64,000 nucleotides of DNA from Terriglobia bacterium. Its GTDB lineage: Bacteria; Acidobacteriota; Terriglobia; Bryobacterales; Bryobacteraceae. The stretch's first letter is position 1. The number at the start of each line of letters is the position of its first letter. The notes beneath the pieces were generated by a model, which was not told the DNA's origin, did no database searches, and saw only the letters and a program-made list of their open reading frames with translations. Below are positions 28,116-36,311 of this stretch, piece after piece. The stretch covers positions 1 to 64,000 of the forward strand of contig JAIQFN010000031.1 in NCBI GenBank assembly GCA_020073265.1, given 5' to 3'. The position numbers were made by a program, and so were the translations under genes.

Positions 28116-29247
28116 GTCCTACGACGCGGTGGTGATCGGCGCCGGTGTCTTCGGTGCCTGGACGGCCTACCATCTGCGCGCCTCGGGACGCTCGGTGGCG
28201 CTGCTCGACGCTTACGGGCCGGCGAACAGCCGCGCCAGCTCCGGCGATGAAACGCGCGTGCTCAGAATGGGCTACGGCGCCGACGAGATCTACACGCGCT
28301 GGGCCATGCGCTCGCGACGGCTGTGGATGGAGCTGTTTGCAGCGGCGGCGCAACCCGAACTTTTCCAGCAGAGCGGAGTGCTGTGGGCGCCGACACCGGG
28401 CGATCGGCGGGCCGTCGAGACTCGCGCAGCTTTCGAAAAATGCGGCGTCGCGTTCCAGGAGCTGACCGCGGCGGAGCTTCGAGCGCGCTACCCGCAGATC
28501 CGCTTCGCGTCGGAACGATTCGGAGTTTTCGAGCCGGAAGGCGGCGTGCTGCTGGCTCGCAAGGGCGTGCAGCAAGTGGTGCGAGCGGCCATCCGCAACG
28601 GGGTCGACTACTTCAAAGCAGCAGCCTCGGCGCCGGACGGCGGCCGGGTGACGGCCAGCAGCGGTCAGGTACTGGAGGCGGGACTGTACGTGTATGCCTG
28701 TGGCCCCTGGCTTCCGAAGATTTTTCCCCAGCTTCTGGAAGGGCGCATCCGGCCGACGCGCCAGGAGGTTTTCTACTTCGGAACTCGCGCCGGGGATCGT
28801 ACTTTCGCGCCCGAGCAGATGCCGGTGTGGCTCGATTTCAGCGATGACCGCTGTCCCTACGCGCTTCCGGACGTGGAGAGCCGCGGTTTCAAGCTGGCCT
28901 TCGATCGTCACGGGCCGGCCTTCGATCCGGACAGCGGGGATCGCTTGGCTACCGGCCTCACTGCGGCGCGCGCTTTTTTGGCCGAGCGGTTTCCGGCGCT
29001 GGCCGAAGCGCCGCTGGTGGAGTCGCGCGTGTGCCAGTACGAGAACACGTCGAACGGGGATTTTCTGATCGACCGGCACCCGGAGTTCGACAACGTCTGG
29101 CTGGCCGGAGGCGGATCGGGCCACGGGTTCAAGCACGGCCCGGCGGTGGGCGAGTACCTGTCCAAGCTGATCGACGGCCTGGTCCCGCCCGAGCCGCGAT
29201 TCTCGCTAGCGACCAAACTGCGCGAGGCCGAGCGCACGGTGTTCTAG
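28108..29247 (+). CDS. FAD-dependent oxidoreductase of the DAO/sarcosine oxidase family
   Basis: TTG at 28108 with GGAAGGGG upstream starts a 379-residue protein; the open frame extends further back only as a shadow of the previous gene. FAD site: YDAVVIGAGVFGAWTAYHL near the N-terminus; DAYGPANSRASSGDETRV is the sarcosine-oxidase/N-methyltryptophan-oxidase-type segment, and AGGGSGHGFKHGPAVGE near the end binds flavin. It oxidises a C-N bond of an amino acid, releasing an imine. The gene overlaps the ornithine-cyclodeaminase-like gene by eight bases; coupling suggests that the imine made here could be the substrate of that ketimine-reductase-like partner (inference). The Cys that tethers FAD in monomeric sarcosine oxidases is not evident. 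Confidence 0.85.
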   Translation: MPESYDAVVIGAGVFGAWTAYHLRASGRSVALLDAYGPANSRASSGDETRVLRMGYGADEIYTRWAMRSRRLWMELFAAAAQPELFQQSGVLWAPTPGDRRAVETRAAFEKCGVAFQELTAAELRARYPQIRFASERFGVFEPEGGVLLARKGVQQVVRAAIRNGVDYFKAAASAPDGGRVTASSGQVLEAGLYVYACGPWLPKIFPQLLEGRIRPTRQEVFYFGTRAGDRTFAPEQMPVWLDFSDDRCPYALPDVESRGFKLAFDRHGPAFDPDSGDRLATGLTAARAFLAERFPALAEAPLVESRVCQYENTSNGDFLIDRHPEFDNVWLAGGGSGHGFKHGPAVGEYLSKLIDGLVPPEPRFSLATKLREAERTVF

Positions 29248-29500
29248 CGGACCCGGCACGCCGCACACGCCCGGATGTCGCGGTGACCAAGCATCCAGCG
29301 AAATCTTGGCAATAACTACGTAGACAAATCCATGTAGGCATGAGACGATCTGAACGGCGTGACAGGCCAGTCAGGTACTAGTACCCGTCGAAACTTCGCT
29401 CATGTGACGAAGATTCGACTAGTCAAATCACCCAATTGGCATCCAAAACTCCCTGTTTGCATACTTTTCTATTGGCCATCGAGATGCTTCATGATAGTGT

Positions 29501-29776
29501 ATGGGACACGTGGTAATGGCTGACATCGACGAGAACATCGTAGCCTATGATGAGATCCGACAGAAGTTGGAAGCCGATCATATGGGAAAATGGGCGCTGC
29601 TGTGCAATCGCGAACTTGTCTCGATATTTGATTCGTCTGAACAAGCCGCAGAGACTGCGGTGCAAAAATTTGGCCGAGGGCCTTACCTGATTCGACAGAT
29701 CGGAGCACCGCCGCTAGTTCTTCCAGCGTCCGTGATGTATCATCCGGACTATGGCAATAACAAAATGCGGTTGTAA
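29501..29776 (+). CDS. Small protein resembling DUF5678, paired with a retropepsin-like gene
   Basis: 91 residues. The layout IRQKLEADHMGKWALLCNRELVSIFDSSEQAAETAV (a short helix, then a GKWALL strand and a hairpin-like basic/acidic segment) resembles DUF5678 proteins of unknown role. The start could be ATG 29501 or ATG 29516. Its 3' end overlaps the next gene by 26 bases. Base composition is AT-richer than the flanking genome, suggesting acquisition. No function is claimed. Confidence 0.65.
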   Translation: MGHVVMADIDENIVAYDEIRQKLEADHMGKWALLCNRELVSIFDSSEQAAETAVQKFGRGPYLIRQIGAPPLVLPASVMYHPDYGNNKMRL

Positions 29777-30209
29777 CTCCACCGCGACAACGCATGGCTC
29801 CGATTTGCTTGTCACGATTGGTCCAACGCTGCTAGTAAACATTGGTTTCGATTCTGCATTCAAACCCGGCCCTGGATTGCCATTGCCGATTCCTGCTATT
29901 ACGGGGATGTTAGCACTTGTAGATACTGGGGCGACTGAATGCTGTATCGATAGTCTCCTAGCCGTTCAACTTAGTTTGCCTATAGTGGATAAGAAAGCGG
30001 TTGCCGGAGTTCATGGAAGTCAAGAAGTGAACATCCATCTGGCTCAGATTCATGTTCCAAGTTTGAACCACACGATATACGGGATGTTTGCAGGAGTGCA
30101 TCTCGTGGCAGGTGGCCAAATGCATCGCGCTCTCATCGGTAGAACATTTCTGAAATCCTTCACGATGATCTACAAGGGTGCGACGGGCGATGTTACCTTA
30201 TCCAATTGA
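29751..30209 (+). CDS. Retropepsin-like aspartic protease domain protein
   Basis: 152 residues. ALVDTGATECCID carries the D-T-G triad of single-domain aspartic proteases at residues 58-60, with the following GVHGSQEVNIHLAQI and RALIGRTFLKSFTMIY strands as in retropepsin-like bacterial proteins, where the second loop supplies the IGR/ILG-type motif. One domain would need to dimerise to be active. No signal peptide or membrane segment is visible. Overlaps the upstream small gene by 26 bases, so the two are probably translated together. Substrate unknown. Confidence 0.75.
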   Translation: MAITKCGCNSTATTHGSDLLVTIGPTLLVNIGFDSAFKPGPGLPLPIPAITGMLALVDTGATECCIDSLLAVQLSLPIVDKKAVAGVHGSQEVNIHLAQIHVPSLNHTIYGMFAGVHLVAGGQMHRALIGRTFLKSFTMIYKGATGDVTLSN

Positions 30210-30341
30210 GGCACCAACGAATTGATCCTGCGTTACTCCGGCTAGGTCTCTGCCTCACGGTCACCAGTGGTGTAGTCGAAACTAAGTTGATCCGTACCAT
30301 TCTGGTGGTGAGCTTGCTGGACCGGATCACGCGCTCTCTGT

Positions 30342-30521
30342 TTATGCGGTGGACCGGCGACGAAGTTTGCCATCATTCCGTCGCTTCTTCTCTCGCTTCC
30401 ACTTTTCCTCGCGCTTGTCGATCTCGGCCTTGGGAACGGCAATGACGGCGCGGAAGAGGTTGTCCATCCTCTGGAACGGCGTGCCGCCGGGGACGGCGAT
30501 GGGTGGGGCCGCTGGCTTCAT
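30342..30521 (-). CDS. Small basic hypothetical protein (59 residues)
   Basis: ATG at 30521 to TAA at 30342. The product reads TPFQRMDNLFRAVIAVPKAE followed by a charged Lys/Arg/Glu helix. The pattern of a short hydrophobic helix, VPKAEI and a basic tail is one seen in small uncharacterised bacterial proteins often near mobile or toxin-antitoxin genes. Codon use is like the GC-rich host although it lies in the AT-rich island. No strong ribosome site. Function unknown. Confidence 0.45.
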   Translation of the reverse strand: MKPAAPPIAVPGGTPFQRMDNLFRAVIAVPKAEIDKREEKWKREKKRRNDGKLRRRSTA

Positions 30522-31030
30522 CCAGGACTATGATAAACCCAATGTCAATGGGGCTGCCTGTGCGGTCAAATAATCTATCACACTCCTGCGTGAACTGCAA
30601 TATGAGCAGGAGCAGCTTATTTGTTGATTCCATAGCCTGCTACAGTTCCAGTCACTACTTCTCGTGTACATCTATCATGCTTCTTATCAATAACTTAAGT
30701 ACATTATGTTTTGGTGCCCTTGTTTGCTGTGGTAGAATCTCAAGGCCACTTTTGATGCTTGCGCATTCGCGCAACTATACGTATGATAGGAATTGTCAAG
30801 AGGTGAAGTCATTGCTCTGCTTTGCCAACCGATTGATGACAGCATTAGATAGATCAGGTGAGTCTGTCGAAGATTGCCTGAAGCCGCGAACTGTTTGATG
30901 GTGTCCCGCGATGATTTGTCAAGTACCTACAGCTTGATGTGATTTCTGGGTAACGAGAAGAGGGCTAGGTGCGTCTCTTTCTCCCCAGTGATTTTTGGCT
31001 GGGCGGTGATTTGAGACAAGAAGGCGAGGA
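30522..31030. other. AT-rich intergenic stretch without recognisable genes
   Basis: About 500 bases between the small minus-strand gene and the HicB-like gene. The plus-strand frame from 30503 to 30898 is open but rich in Ser, Cys and Leu with no domain pattern and is taken as chance. An AGGCGAGGA ribosome site at the very end serves the gene at 31031. A perfect TTGACA occurs on the minus strand near 30912-30917 without a convincing -10 partner. Confidence 0.5.
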
Positions 31031-31474
31031 ATGGCGCTGGTTAAGAAAACTCCGAAGGCAAGTGTAGCTAAGCCTGCAAAGGCGGGGGCTATTCACCTGA
31101 AGCACAAGGACGGAGAGCACCACGTTGTGGGGCTCGGTAATATACGTGTGCTCCTCTTGCCAGATGGTAGTGGATGGTTCGCGCAGGGACTTGAAATCGA
31201 TTATGCGGCTCAAGGTGAAAGTCTCGAAGAAGCCAAGAAGGAATTCGAGGACGGCCTAGAGGCTATGGTGCACGAGCATATCCGGGTGCACGGAGACATC
31301 AAGCAGTTGCTCCAGGTTGCTCCCAATGAAATCTGGAACCTTGCAAACGATCCAAACGCTAAGTTTGCACGTTATAGTCAGGTATCGCATCACCACGTCA
31401 TCAGAGAGAAGACCAATTACGAAGGAATCGCCTATCTCATCGCGGCCACCCACTCCGCAGGAACTTGCCAGTAA
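31031..31474 (+). CDS. HicB-like (DUF1902-type) antitoxin protein
   Basis: 147 residues. GSGWFAQGLEIDYAAQGESLEEAKKEFEDGLEAMV is the partial RNase-H-like fold of HicB/DUF1902 antitoxins, which normally neutralise a HicA mRNA interferase. A Lys/Ala-rich N-terminal tail precedes it, and a 50-residue tail follows. AGGCGAGGA gives a good ribosome site. The following frame encodes a HicA-sized basic protein and overlaps strongly. Antitoxin role is inferred from fold and pairing. Confidence 0.65.
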   Translation: MALVKKTPKASVAKPAKAGAIHLKHKDGEHHVVGLGNIRVLLLPDGSGWFAQGLEIDYAAQGESLEEAKKEFEDGLEAMVHEHIRVHGDIKQLLQVAPNEIWNLANDPNAKFARYSQVSHHHVIREKTNYEGIAYLIAATHSAGTCQ

Positions 31475-31706
31475 CATCGAGGGGGCCGTTGATAGAGATA
31501 CGGTTATCCGCGTGCTGCGGGAGCACGGCGTGTCCATTTCCATACAAGAAGGCGGGAAAGAAGGTATGTTGGTCCTCGCAAAGGGTGGCTACTTTGAGAC
31601 AAGGCGAATACCTTTGGTAGTGAGGAAGAATCTTCTTCGCCATTTTGAGCGCAAGTTCGGAGTACCAATTGCAAGATTTTATAATCCTAATGCGCTGATT
31701 CAGTAG
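31326..31706 (+). CDS. Putative HicA-like toxin partner, overlapping the HicB-like gene
   Basis: The core DRDTVIRVLREHGVSISIQE ... RRIPLVVRKNLLRHFERKFGVPI is about the size of a HicA mRNA interferase (helix, basic three-stranded sheet), though the catalytic GSHH-type His of HicA is not evident. Start codon is unclear: ATG 31326 would make a 149-base overlap with the upstream gene; translation may instead begin nearer residue 40 from a rare start. A frameshift that fused or split one larger gene is the alternative. Confidence 0.5.
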   Translation: MKSGTLQTIQTLSLHVIVRYRITTSSERRPITKESPISSRPPTPQELASNIEGAVDRDTVIRVLREHGVSISIQEGGKEGMLVLAKGGYFETRRIPLVVRKNLLRHFERKFGVPIARFYNPNALIQ

Positions 31707-31783
31707 GAGTGCGGCACCCAGCGGCACCAGCGTCCATGTCTTAGACGTGTCGCTTTCCCCGCCGTTGTCTTTTAGCTTCCTTC

Positions 31784-32740
31784 TCAGTTAATTTGCGCTT
31801 GTCGATCCATCACCTTGCCGGTGACCTCGGCCCAAGTGAGGCGCTTGCCCACGATGCTACGCACTGCAAGGTCAAAGCGGTCACTGTCATTCATGCCCTT
31901 GCGGTTGTTGAATCGGAATGCTTGCTCATCGATGTAGCGGAACAAGTGGAACGGCTCCACGCTAACGTAGCTTCCGCCGATGGATCGCTTCAGCAGGCTC
32001 CAGAAGTTCTCCAGTCCGTTGGTGTGGATGTTGCCCTTGACGTAGGCTTCCATGTGGTTGACGATGCCATGAATGTACTCGTCATCCATTCGCCAGTAGT
32101 GGGCCGCCTCGTCCGAGTAGAGGTTTGAACCGGGTTCGACGTTGCCCCGCACGTTCTCTTGCATGACCTTCTTGGAGCGATCAGGGATCACGGTTGCGCG
32201 GACTTTGCCTTCCCGTTCCAGCAGGCCGAGCACAACGGTCTTGCCCTTCTGGGCGCTCTGCACGTTGGCCTTGATTCGGCGACTCCGGTGCATGTTCCGC
32301 GCTTTACCGCCGATGAAAGTTTCATCGACCTCGACCTCGCCGCCGAGCATTCCGCCTGTGAGATCATCCTGCATGGCCAGCCGGATTCGGTGGAGCATAT
32401 GCCAAGCGGACTTCTGTGAAACCTTCAAATCTCGCGCCACTTCGTAGCTACTGATGCCGTTCTTACAGTTCACAATGAGCCACATTGCAGCGAGCCACTT
32501 GTCCAGGCCGAGCGGAGAGTCCTCGAAGATGGTTCCGGTCTTCACGGTGAACTGACGGGCGTCGTGGCGGGTGTTGCACTGCCAGCGATTGTACTTTTCT
32601 AGGAAGGCCACTTTGTCACTTCCACAGCGCGGACAGGTGACGCCCTTGGCCCAGCGCCGCGCTACCACATACTCCCGGCAGTTGACCGGATTCGAGAAGT
32701 ACACGATAGCTTCCTGAAGGGTTTTAGGTTCGCTTGCCAT
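31784..32740 (-). CDS. IS1595-family (ISXO2-like) transposase
   Basis: 318 residues. The N-terminal zinc ribbon shows CPRCGSDKVAFLEKYNRWQC, and the ISXO2-type catalytic domain shows VEVDETFIGGK, NLYSDEAAHYW and HTNGLENFWSLLKR as the acidic/Asn active-site set. It moves by cut-and-paste with DDE-type chemistry. The gene is full length, with a consensus promoter just upstream. I could not find convincing terminal inverted repeats or target duplications by eye, so whether the element is still mobile is unknown. It lies at the right edge of the AT-rich island. Confidence 0.9.
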   Translation of the reverse strand: MASEPKTLQEAIVYFSNPVNCREYVVARRWAKGVTCPRCGSDKVAFLEKYNRWQCNTRHDARQFTVKTGTIFEDSPLGLDKWLAAMWLIVNCKNGISSYEVARDLKVSQKSAWHMLHRIRLAMQDDLTGGMLGGEVEVDETFIGGKARNMHRSRRIKANVQSAQKGKTVVLGLLEREGKVRATVIPDRSKKVMQENVRGNVEPGSNLYSDEAAHYWRMDDEYIHGIVNHMEAYVKGNIHTNGLENFWSLLKRSIGGSYVSVEPFHLFRYIDEQAFRFNNRKGMNDSDRFDLAVRSIVGKRLTWAEVTGKVMDRQAQIN

Positions 32741-32746
32741 GATTCA

Positions 32747-32775
32747 AGTGTACGCGGAAACCGTGGATTTGTCAA
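32747..32775 (-). promoter_or_regulatory. Consensus sigma-70-type promoter of the IS1595 transposase
   Basis: Minus strand: TTGACA at 32770-32775, a 17-base spacer, TACACT at 32747-32752. The -10 box ends six bases before the ATG at 32740, so the transcript would be leaderless or nearly so. Confidence 0.6.
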
Positions 32776-32904
32776 GTTAGTTATTGCCGAAATCTTCTCG
32801 GCGTTATCAAGAACATACGGAAACTGCTCGTGTTGGCATCCCGGCAGCCACTGATAAACCTGAAGTAGTTGCAGACTCACTCGCACGGAGAAAATTCCGA
32901 GGTT

Positions 32905-34482
32905 ATGCTTTATCGACGTGTTCTACTTGCTGCGGCGTTGTTAGCTTGCTCGACCCACGGCCAGACGCTGGTGGACCTCAGAACGCAGAGCAAGAGCATC
33001 GATTTTAGCTCCGCGAACACCACCAAGCCGTTCAAGTCGGGAACGGCGCTTCCCGCCACCTGCTCGATTGGAGAAGCGTTCTTCAAGACCAACGCGCCGG
33101 CCGGTTCGAACCTGTACGCCTGCACCGCGCTGAACGCCTGGACGCTGCAGTCCGGCGGTGCGGCCTTGGCGGGAGACGTCACTGGGTCGACGGGCGCTAC
33201 GGTGGTAACTCAGATTCAGGGCCGGCCCGTGTCCAGCACCGCGCCAGCCGGCGGCCAGTCCATGGTGTGGAACAGCGGCACGGGATCTTGGGCGCCGCAG
33301 ACCATCGCCGGCACGCAGGGGCAAACGGGACCGCAGGGTCCAACCGGGCCGCAGGGCATCACTGGCGCAATCGGAGCTTCAGGAGCGACTGGAGCCGCGG
33401 GGCCGCAAGGTCCGATAGGACCAACCGGGCCGTCGGGCGTGAGTACTCTGTCCGGGGATGTCACCGGGGCCGCGGGCGCGACAGTGGTAACGCGGATTCA
33501 GGGCCGCTCCGTGTCCGCCACAGCGCCGGCCAACGGCCAGTCCATGGCGTGGAGCAGCGGTACCAGTTCTTGGACGCCACAGACCATCGCCGGTGCACCG
33601 GGTCCAACCGGACCAACGGGGCCGCAGGGTCCAACCGGATCGCAGGGCGCCGCTGGTGCGACCGGGTCTGCCGGAGCAACCGGTGCTACGGGACCGCAGG
33701 GTCCGACGGGACCCACCGGACCGCAGGGCGCTACAGGCACAACCGGGTCCGCCGGGGCAACGGGCGCCGCGGGTCCACAAGGTCCTACCGGTTCGCAGGG
33801 CGCCACCGGGTCTGCGGGTGCAACCGGAGCAACCGGCGCGCAAGGAGCCACGGGAGCTGCGGGATCCCAAGGCCCTACGGGTCCGACTGGGCCGGCTGGA
33901 ACGAACGGCGCGGTAGCGCGCATCCAGAACACCGGCACCAATCTGCCGGTGGAAGCTACTTTGAATTTCACTGGTGGCGGCTGCTCGGATGACGCCGCGA
34001 ACGGCCGCACGAATTGCACCGGTAGCGGAGGCATATCGGGCCTGGCGATCGCAACCAACGGTACGACGCAAGGCACGCAGTCCACCCTCAACTTCATCTC
34101 GGGAACCGGAATCGTGCAGACCTGCACCAATAACGCGGGGTCGAGTCGCGTGGATTGTACTCCCAGCCTGAACACCAGCGTGGCGCTAACCATCAATACG
34201 GCGCAGTCCGGCGCGCCGATCTACTGTAATTCCAGCAATGGAACCACCGCCTATACATGTTCGTTTGCCTCCACCAAGACGCTGACAGCGTATTCCACCG
34301 GGATGTTCGTCCTGCTGAGAACGGATGCGTCCAACTCAGGCGGGTGCTCCCTCAACATCGACGCGCTCGGCGTGAAGTCCATCAAGCAAAAAGACGGCTC
34401 CACCGATCCTACTTCCGGCCAGATCGCGGCCGGACAATTCTACTGGCTCTTCTACGATGGAACGGTCTGGAGGATGCAGTAG
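32905..34482 (+). CDS. Secreted collagen-like repeat protein
   Basis: The ATG at 32905 opens a signal peptide ([17 protein letters not shown]); the upstream ATG at 32869 is less fitting. About 525 residues. Two long Gly-X-Y tracts (from about [16 protein letters not shown] and [16 protein letters not shown]) form predicted collagen triple helices, each preceded by a copy of a 45-residue module of the form GDVTG-x4-ATVVT-x-IQGR...WxPQTIAG. The C-terminal 190 residues look like a beta-rich trimerising or tail-fibre-like head. Probably a surface or extracellular fibre; no membrane anchor is seen. The modular repeat may permit length change by recombination. Confidence 0.8.
   Translation: MLYRRVLLAAALLACSTHGQTLVDLRTQSKSIDFSSANTTKPFKSGTALPATCSIGEAFFKTNAPAGSNLYACTALNAWTLQSGGAALAGDVTGSTGATVVTQIQGRPVSSTAPAGGQSMVWNSGTGSWAPQTIAGTQGQTGPQGPTGPQGITGAIGASGATGAAGPQGPIGPTGPSGVSTLSGDVTGAAGATVVTRIQGRSVSATAPANGQSMAWSSGTSSWTPQTIAGAPGPTGPTGPQGPTGSQGAAGATGSAGATGATGPQGPTGPTGPQGATGTTGSAGATGAAGPQGPTGSQGATGSAGATGATGAQGATGAAGSQGPTGPTGPAGTNGAVARIQNTGTNLPVEATLNFTGGGCSDDAANGRTNCTGSGGISGLAIATNGTTQGTQSTLNFISGTGIVQTCTNNAGSSRVDCTPSLNTSVALTINTAQSGAPIYCNSSNGTTAYTCSFASTKTLTAYSTGMFVLLRTDASNSGGCSLNIDALGVKSIKQKDGSTDPTSGQIAAGQFYWLFYDGTVWRMQ
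33180..33602 (+). repeat. Two diverged direct copies of a ~140-base module inside the collagen-like gene
   Basis: Copy 1 lies at about 33180-33318 and copy 2 at about 33462-33602. Both encode the module with ATVVT, IQGR and WxPQTIAG, and share runs such as GGATTCAGGGCCG/AGATTCAGGGCCG and GGCCAGTCCATGG. Each precedes a Gly-X-Y tract. Confidence 0.75.
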
Positions 34483-34622
34483 CTCCCGCCGTTGGAGGCG
34501 CCCGCGGATTTCGAATCATTCTTTCGGCAGGTGCGCTATGATGAACTGTAACCATCCGGAAACATCGGATGCCGAGGGACACCATTTCAGACAACGATCC
34601 CAAGCCGGGCCAAAGGACGCCT

Positions 34623-34919
34623 ATGGAAAAGCTGGCGCAAAACATTCAGGAAGCTTTTCTAAACAATGCGCGCAAAGACAAGGTCTTCCTCACAATTTAC
34701 CTGATGAGCGGCGTGAAGCTTTCGGGCCGCATCAAGAGCTTTGACAAGTATTCGGTGGTGCTCGAGACCAACAACCAGGAGCAGCTCATTTTCAAGCACG
34801 CTATCTCCACGGTGGTTGTTTCGAGGCCCTTCCACGCATCCGCGGGAGCGCATCCGTCCGGCCCCTCGGGCAGCCCAGTGCCCGGTCTGGCGATGCCTTC
34901 CGATCCACCCGAGGAATAG
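34623..34919 (+). CDS. hfq: RNA chaperone Hfq
   Basis: 98 residues from the ATG at 34623 (AGGA six bases before; an in-frame ATG at 34569 would add 18 unconserved residues). Sm1 motif: [40 protein letters not shown]; Sm2: [11 protein letters not shown], the YKHAIST equivalent. Hfq hexamers pair small RNAs with mRNAs. The C-terminal tail is a Pro/Gly/Ser-rich 25 residues. HflX follows on the same strand, an arrangement common in proteobacterial hfq-hflX operons. Confidence 0.95.
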   Translation: MEKLAQNIQEAFLNNARKDKVFLTIYLMSGVKLSGRIKSFDKYSVVLETNNQEQLIFKHAISTVVVSRPFHASAGAHPSGPSGSPVPGLAMPSDPPEE

Positions 34920-34966
34920 CACTGGCAGTTCGCGGACAGGAACACGCCATCCTGGTCGGGCTGGAC

Positions 34967-36265
34967 TTGAAGTCCCGCGTACGCCGTGGCGCGGATCAGA
35001 TCCCCTACGGCGCCGCCGAGTCGATGGAAGAACTCCAGGCTCTGGCAGAGAGCGCCGGCGCGCGGGTCGAAGAGACCATCATCCAGTCGCGGCCTGCGCC
35101 GGACGCCGCCACGCTCATCGGATCGGGCAAACTCGACGAGCTGCGGCGCCTGGCCGAATTTCACGAAGCCGGCCTGGTCCTGTTCGATTCGGAATTGACC
35201 CCCACGCAACTACGCAACATCGAGCGCGCGCTGGACTGCAAGGTCCTGGACCGCACCCAACTGATCCTCGATATATTCGCCCGGCGGGCCCGCACGCGCG
35301 AAGGGCAACTGCAGGTGGAGCTGGCGCAACTGAATTATCTGCTGCCCCGGCTGACCGGACGCGGCGCCGAGATGTCGCGGCTGGGGGGCGGGATCGGAAC
35401 GCGCGGCCCGGGCGAAACGCAACTGGAAACCGACCGGCGCCGGATCTATCGACGCATCAAGAAACTCAGCGACGAGCTGGAGAGCGTGCGCAGCGGGCGC
35501 GGAACGCAGCGCCGCCAGCGCCAGTCCGTTCCGCTCGCCACCATCGCGCTGGTTGGTTACACCAATGCCGGCAAGTCGACGCTGTTCAACCGGCTGACCG
35601 GCGCCGAGGTTTTGGCCGACGCGCGGATGTTCGCCACGCTCGACCCGACGGTGCGGCACGTGGCGCTGCCATCGCGCCGCAAGGTGCTCATGAGCGACAC
35701 GGTCGGCTTCATCCGCAGCCTGCCGACCACGCTGGTCAAAGCTTTTCGCGCCACGCTCGAAGAGGTGACGGAGGCTTCGCTGCTGCTGCACGTGGTGGAT
35801 GCTTCGTCGCCGTACGCTCCGCATCAGACCGCGCACGTCCTCAAGGTGCTGGCCGAGATCGGCGCGGCGCAGACCCGGCAGATTCTAGCGTTGAACAAGA
35901 TGGATCTGCTGGCGGGATCCGAAGAGGGATCCGAGAGCCTGGCGCAGCGGATTCTGGGCGAGATTCGCGGACCGGCTGCCGCGCGGGCCGTTCCGGTTTC
36001 GGCGCGAACCGGCGCGGGGATCGAAGCGCTGCTGGCGGCCATCGACGAGGAACTTCCGCTCGACCCGATCTCGCGGGTCCGGTTCCGCATTCCGGCCGGC
36101 GATGGCTCGCTCATCCACCTGGTGCACGAGCACGCCAAGGTGCTCTCCAGCCGCTATCGAGGCCAGGTCTGGGAGGTGGAAGCCGAAGTCCCGGAATCCA
36201 TCCAGCGGCGGCTCAGCCGCTATTCGGTCAAAAGCGCCCCGGCCAAAAAACGCCCCAGCCAATGA
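34967..36265 (+). CDS. hflX: Ribosome-splitting GTPase HflX
   Basis: 432 residues from a TTG. The N-terminal HflX domain (ATLIGSGKLDELRR, ELTPTQLRNIERAL, VLDRTQLILDIFARRARTRE) and the GGGIGTRGPGETQLETDRR helix precede the G domain: G1 GYTNAGKST, G3 DTVGF, G4 NKMD, G5 SARTG. HflX splits stalled ribosomes under stress. The frame has family-like sequence before the TTG (RGQEHAILVGLDL, codons from about 34928), so the true start is probably a non-standard codon upstream, close to the hfq stop. Part of the hfq-hflX-pgsA run. Confidence 0.93.
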   Translation: MKSRVRRGADQIPYGAAESMEELQALAESAGARVEETIIQSRPAPDAATLIGSGKLDELRRLAEFHEAGLVLFDSELTPTQLRNIERALDCKVLDRTQLILDIFARRARTREGQLQVELAQLNYLLPRLTGRGAEMSRLGGGIGTRGPGETQLETDRRRIYRRIKKLSDELESVRSGRGTQRRQRQSVPLATIALVGYTNAGKSTLFNRLTGAEVLADARMFATLDPTVRHVALPSRRKVLMSDTVGFIRSLPTTLVKAFRATLEEVTEASLLLHVVDASSPYAPHQTAHVLKVLAEIGAAQTRQILALNKMDLLAGSEEGSESLAQRILGEIRGPAAARAVPVSARTGAGIEALLAAIDEELPLDPISRVRFRIPAGDGSLIHLVHEHAKVLSSRYRGQVWEVEAEVPESIQRRLSRYSVKSAPAKKRPSQ

Positions 36266-36311
36266 TATTCTGGCAACAGGGGTTGACGATTCCCGAAGCC
36301 TTCGGTGGCGC

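Noticed and set aside
30503-30898. 131-codon open frame in the AT-rich island
   Set aside because: Ser/Cys/Leu-rich with no domain, no ribosome site and overlap with a better minus-strand gene.
33300-33920. Short spaced repeats suggesting a CRISPR array
   Set aside because: The repeats are Gly-X-Y codons in a continuous reading frame with no constant repeat or spacer length.
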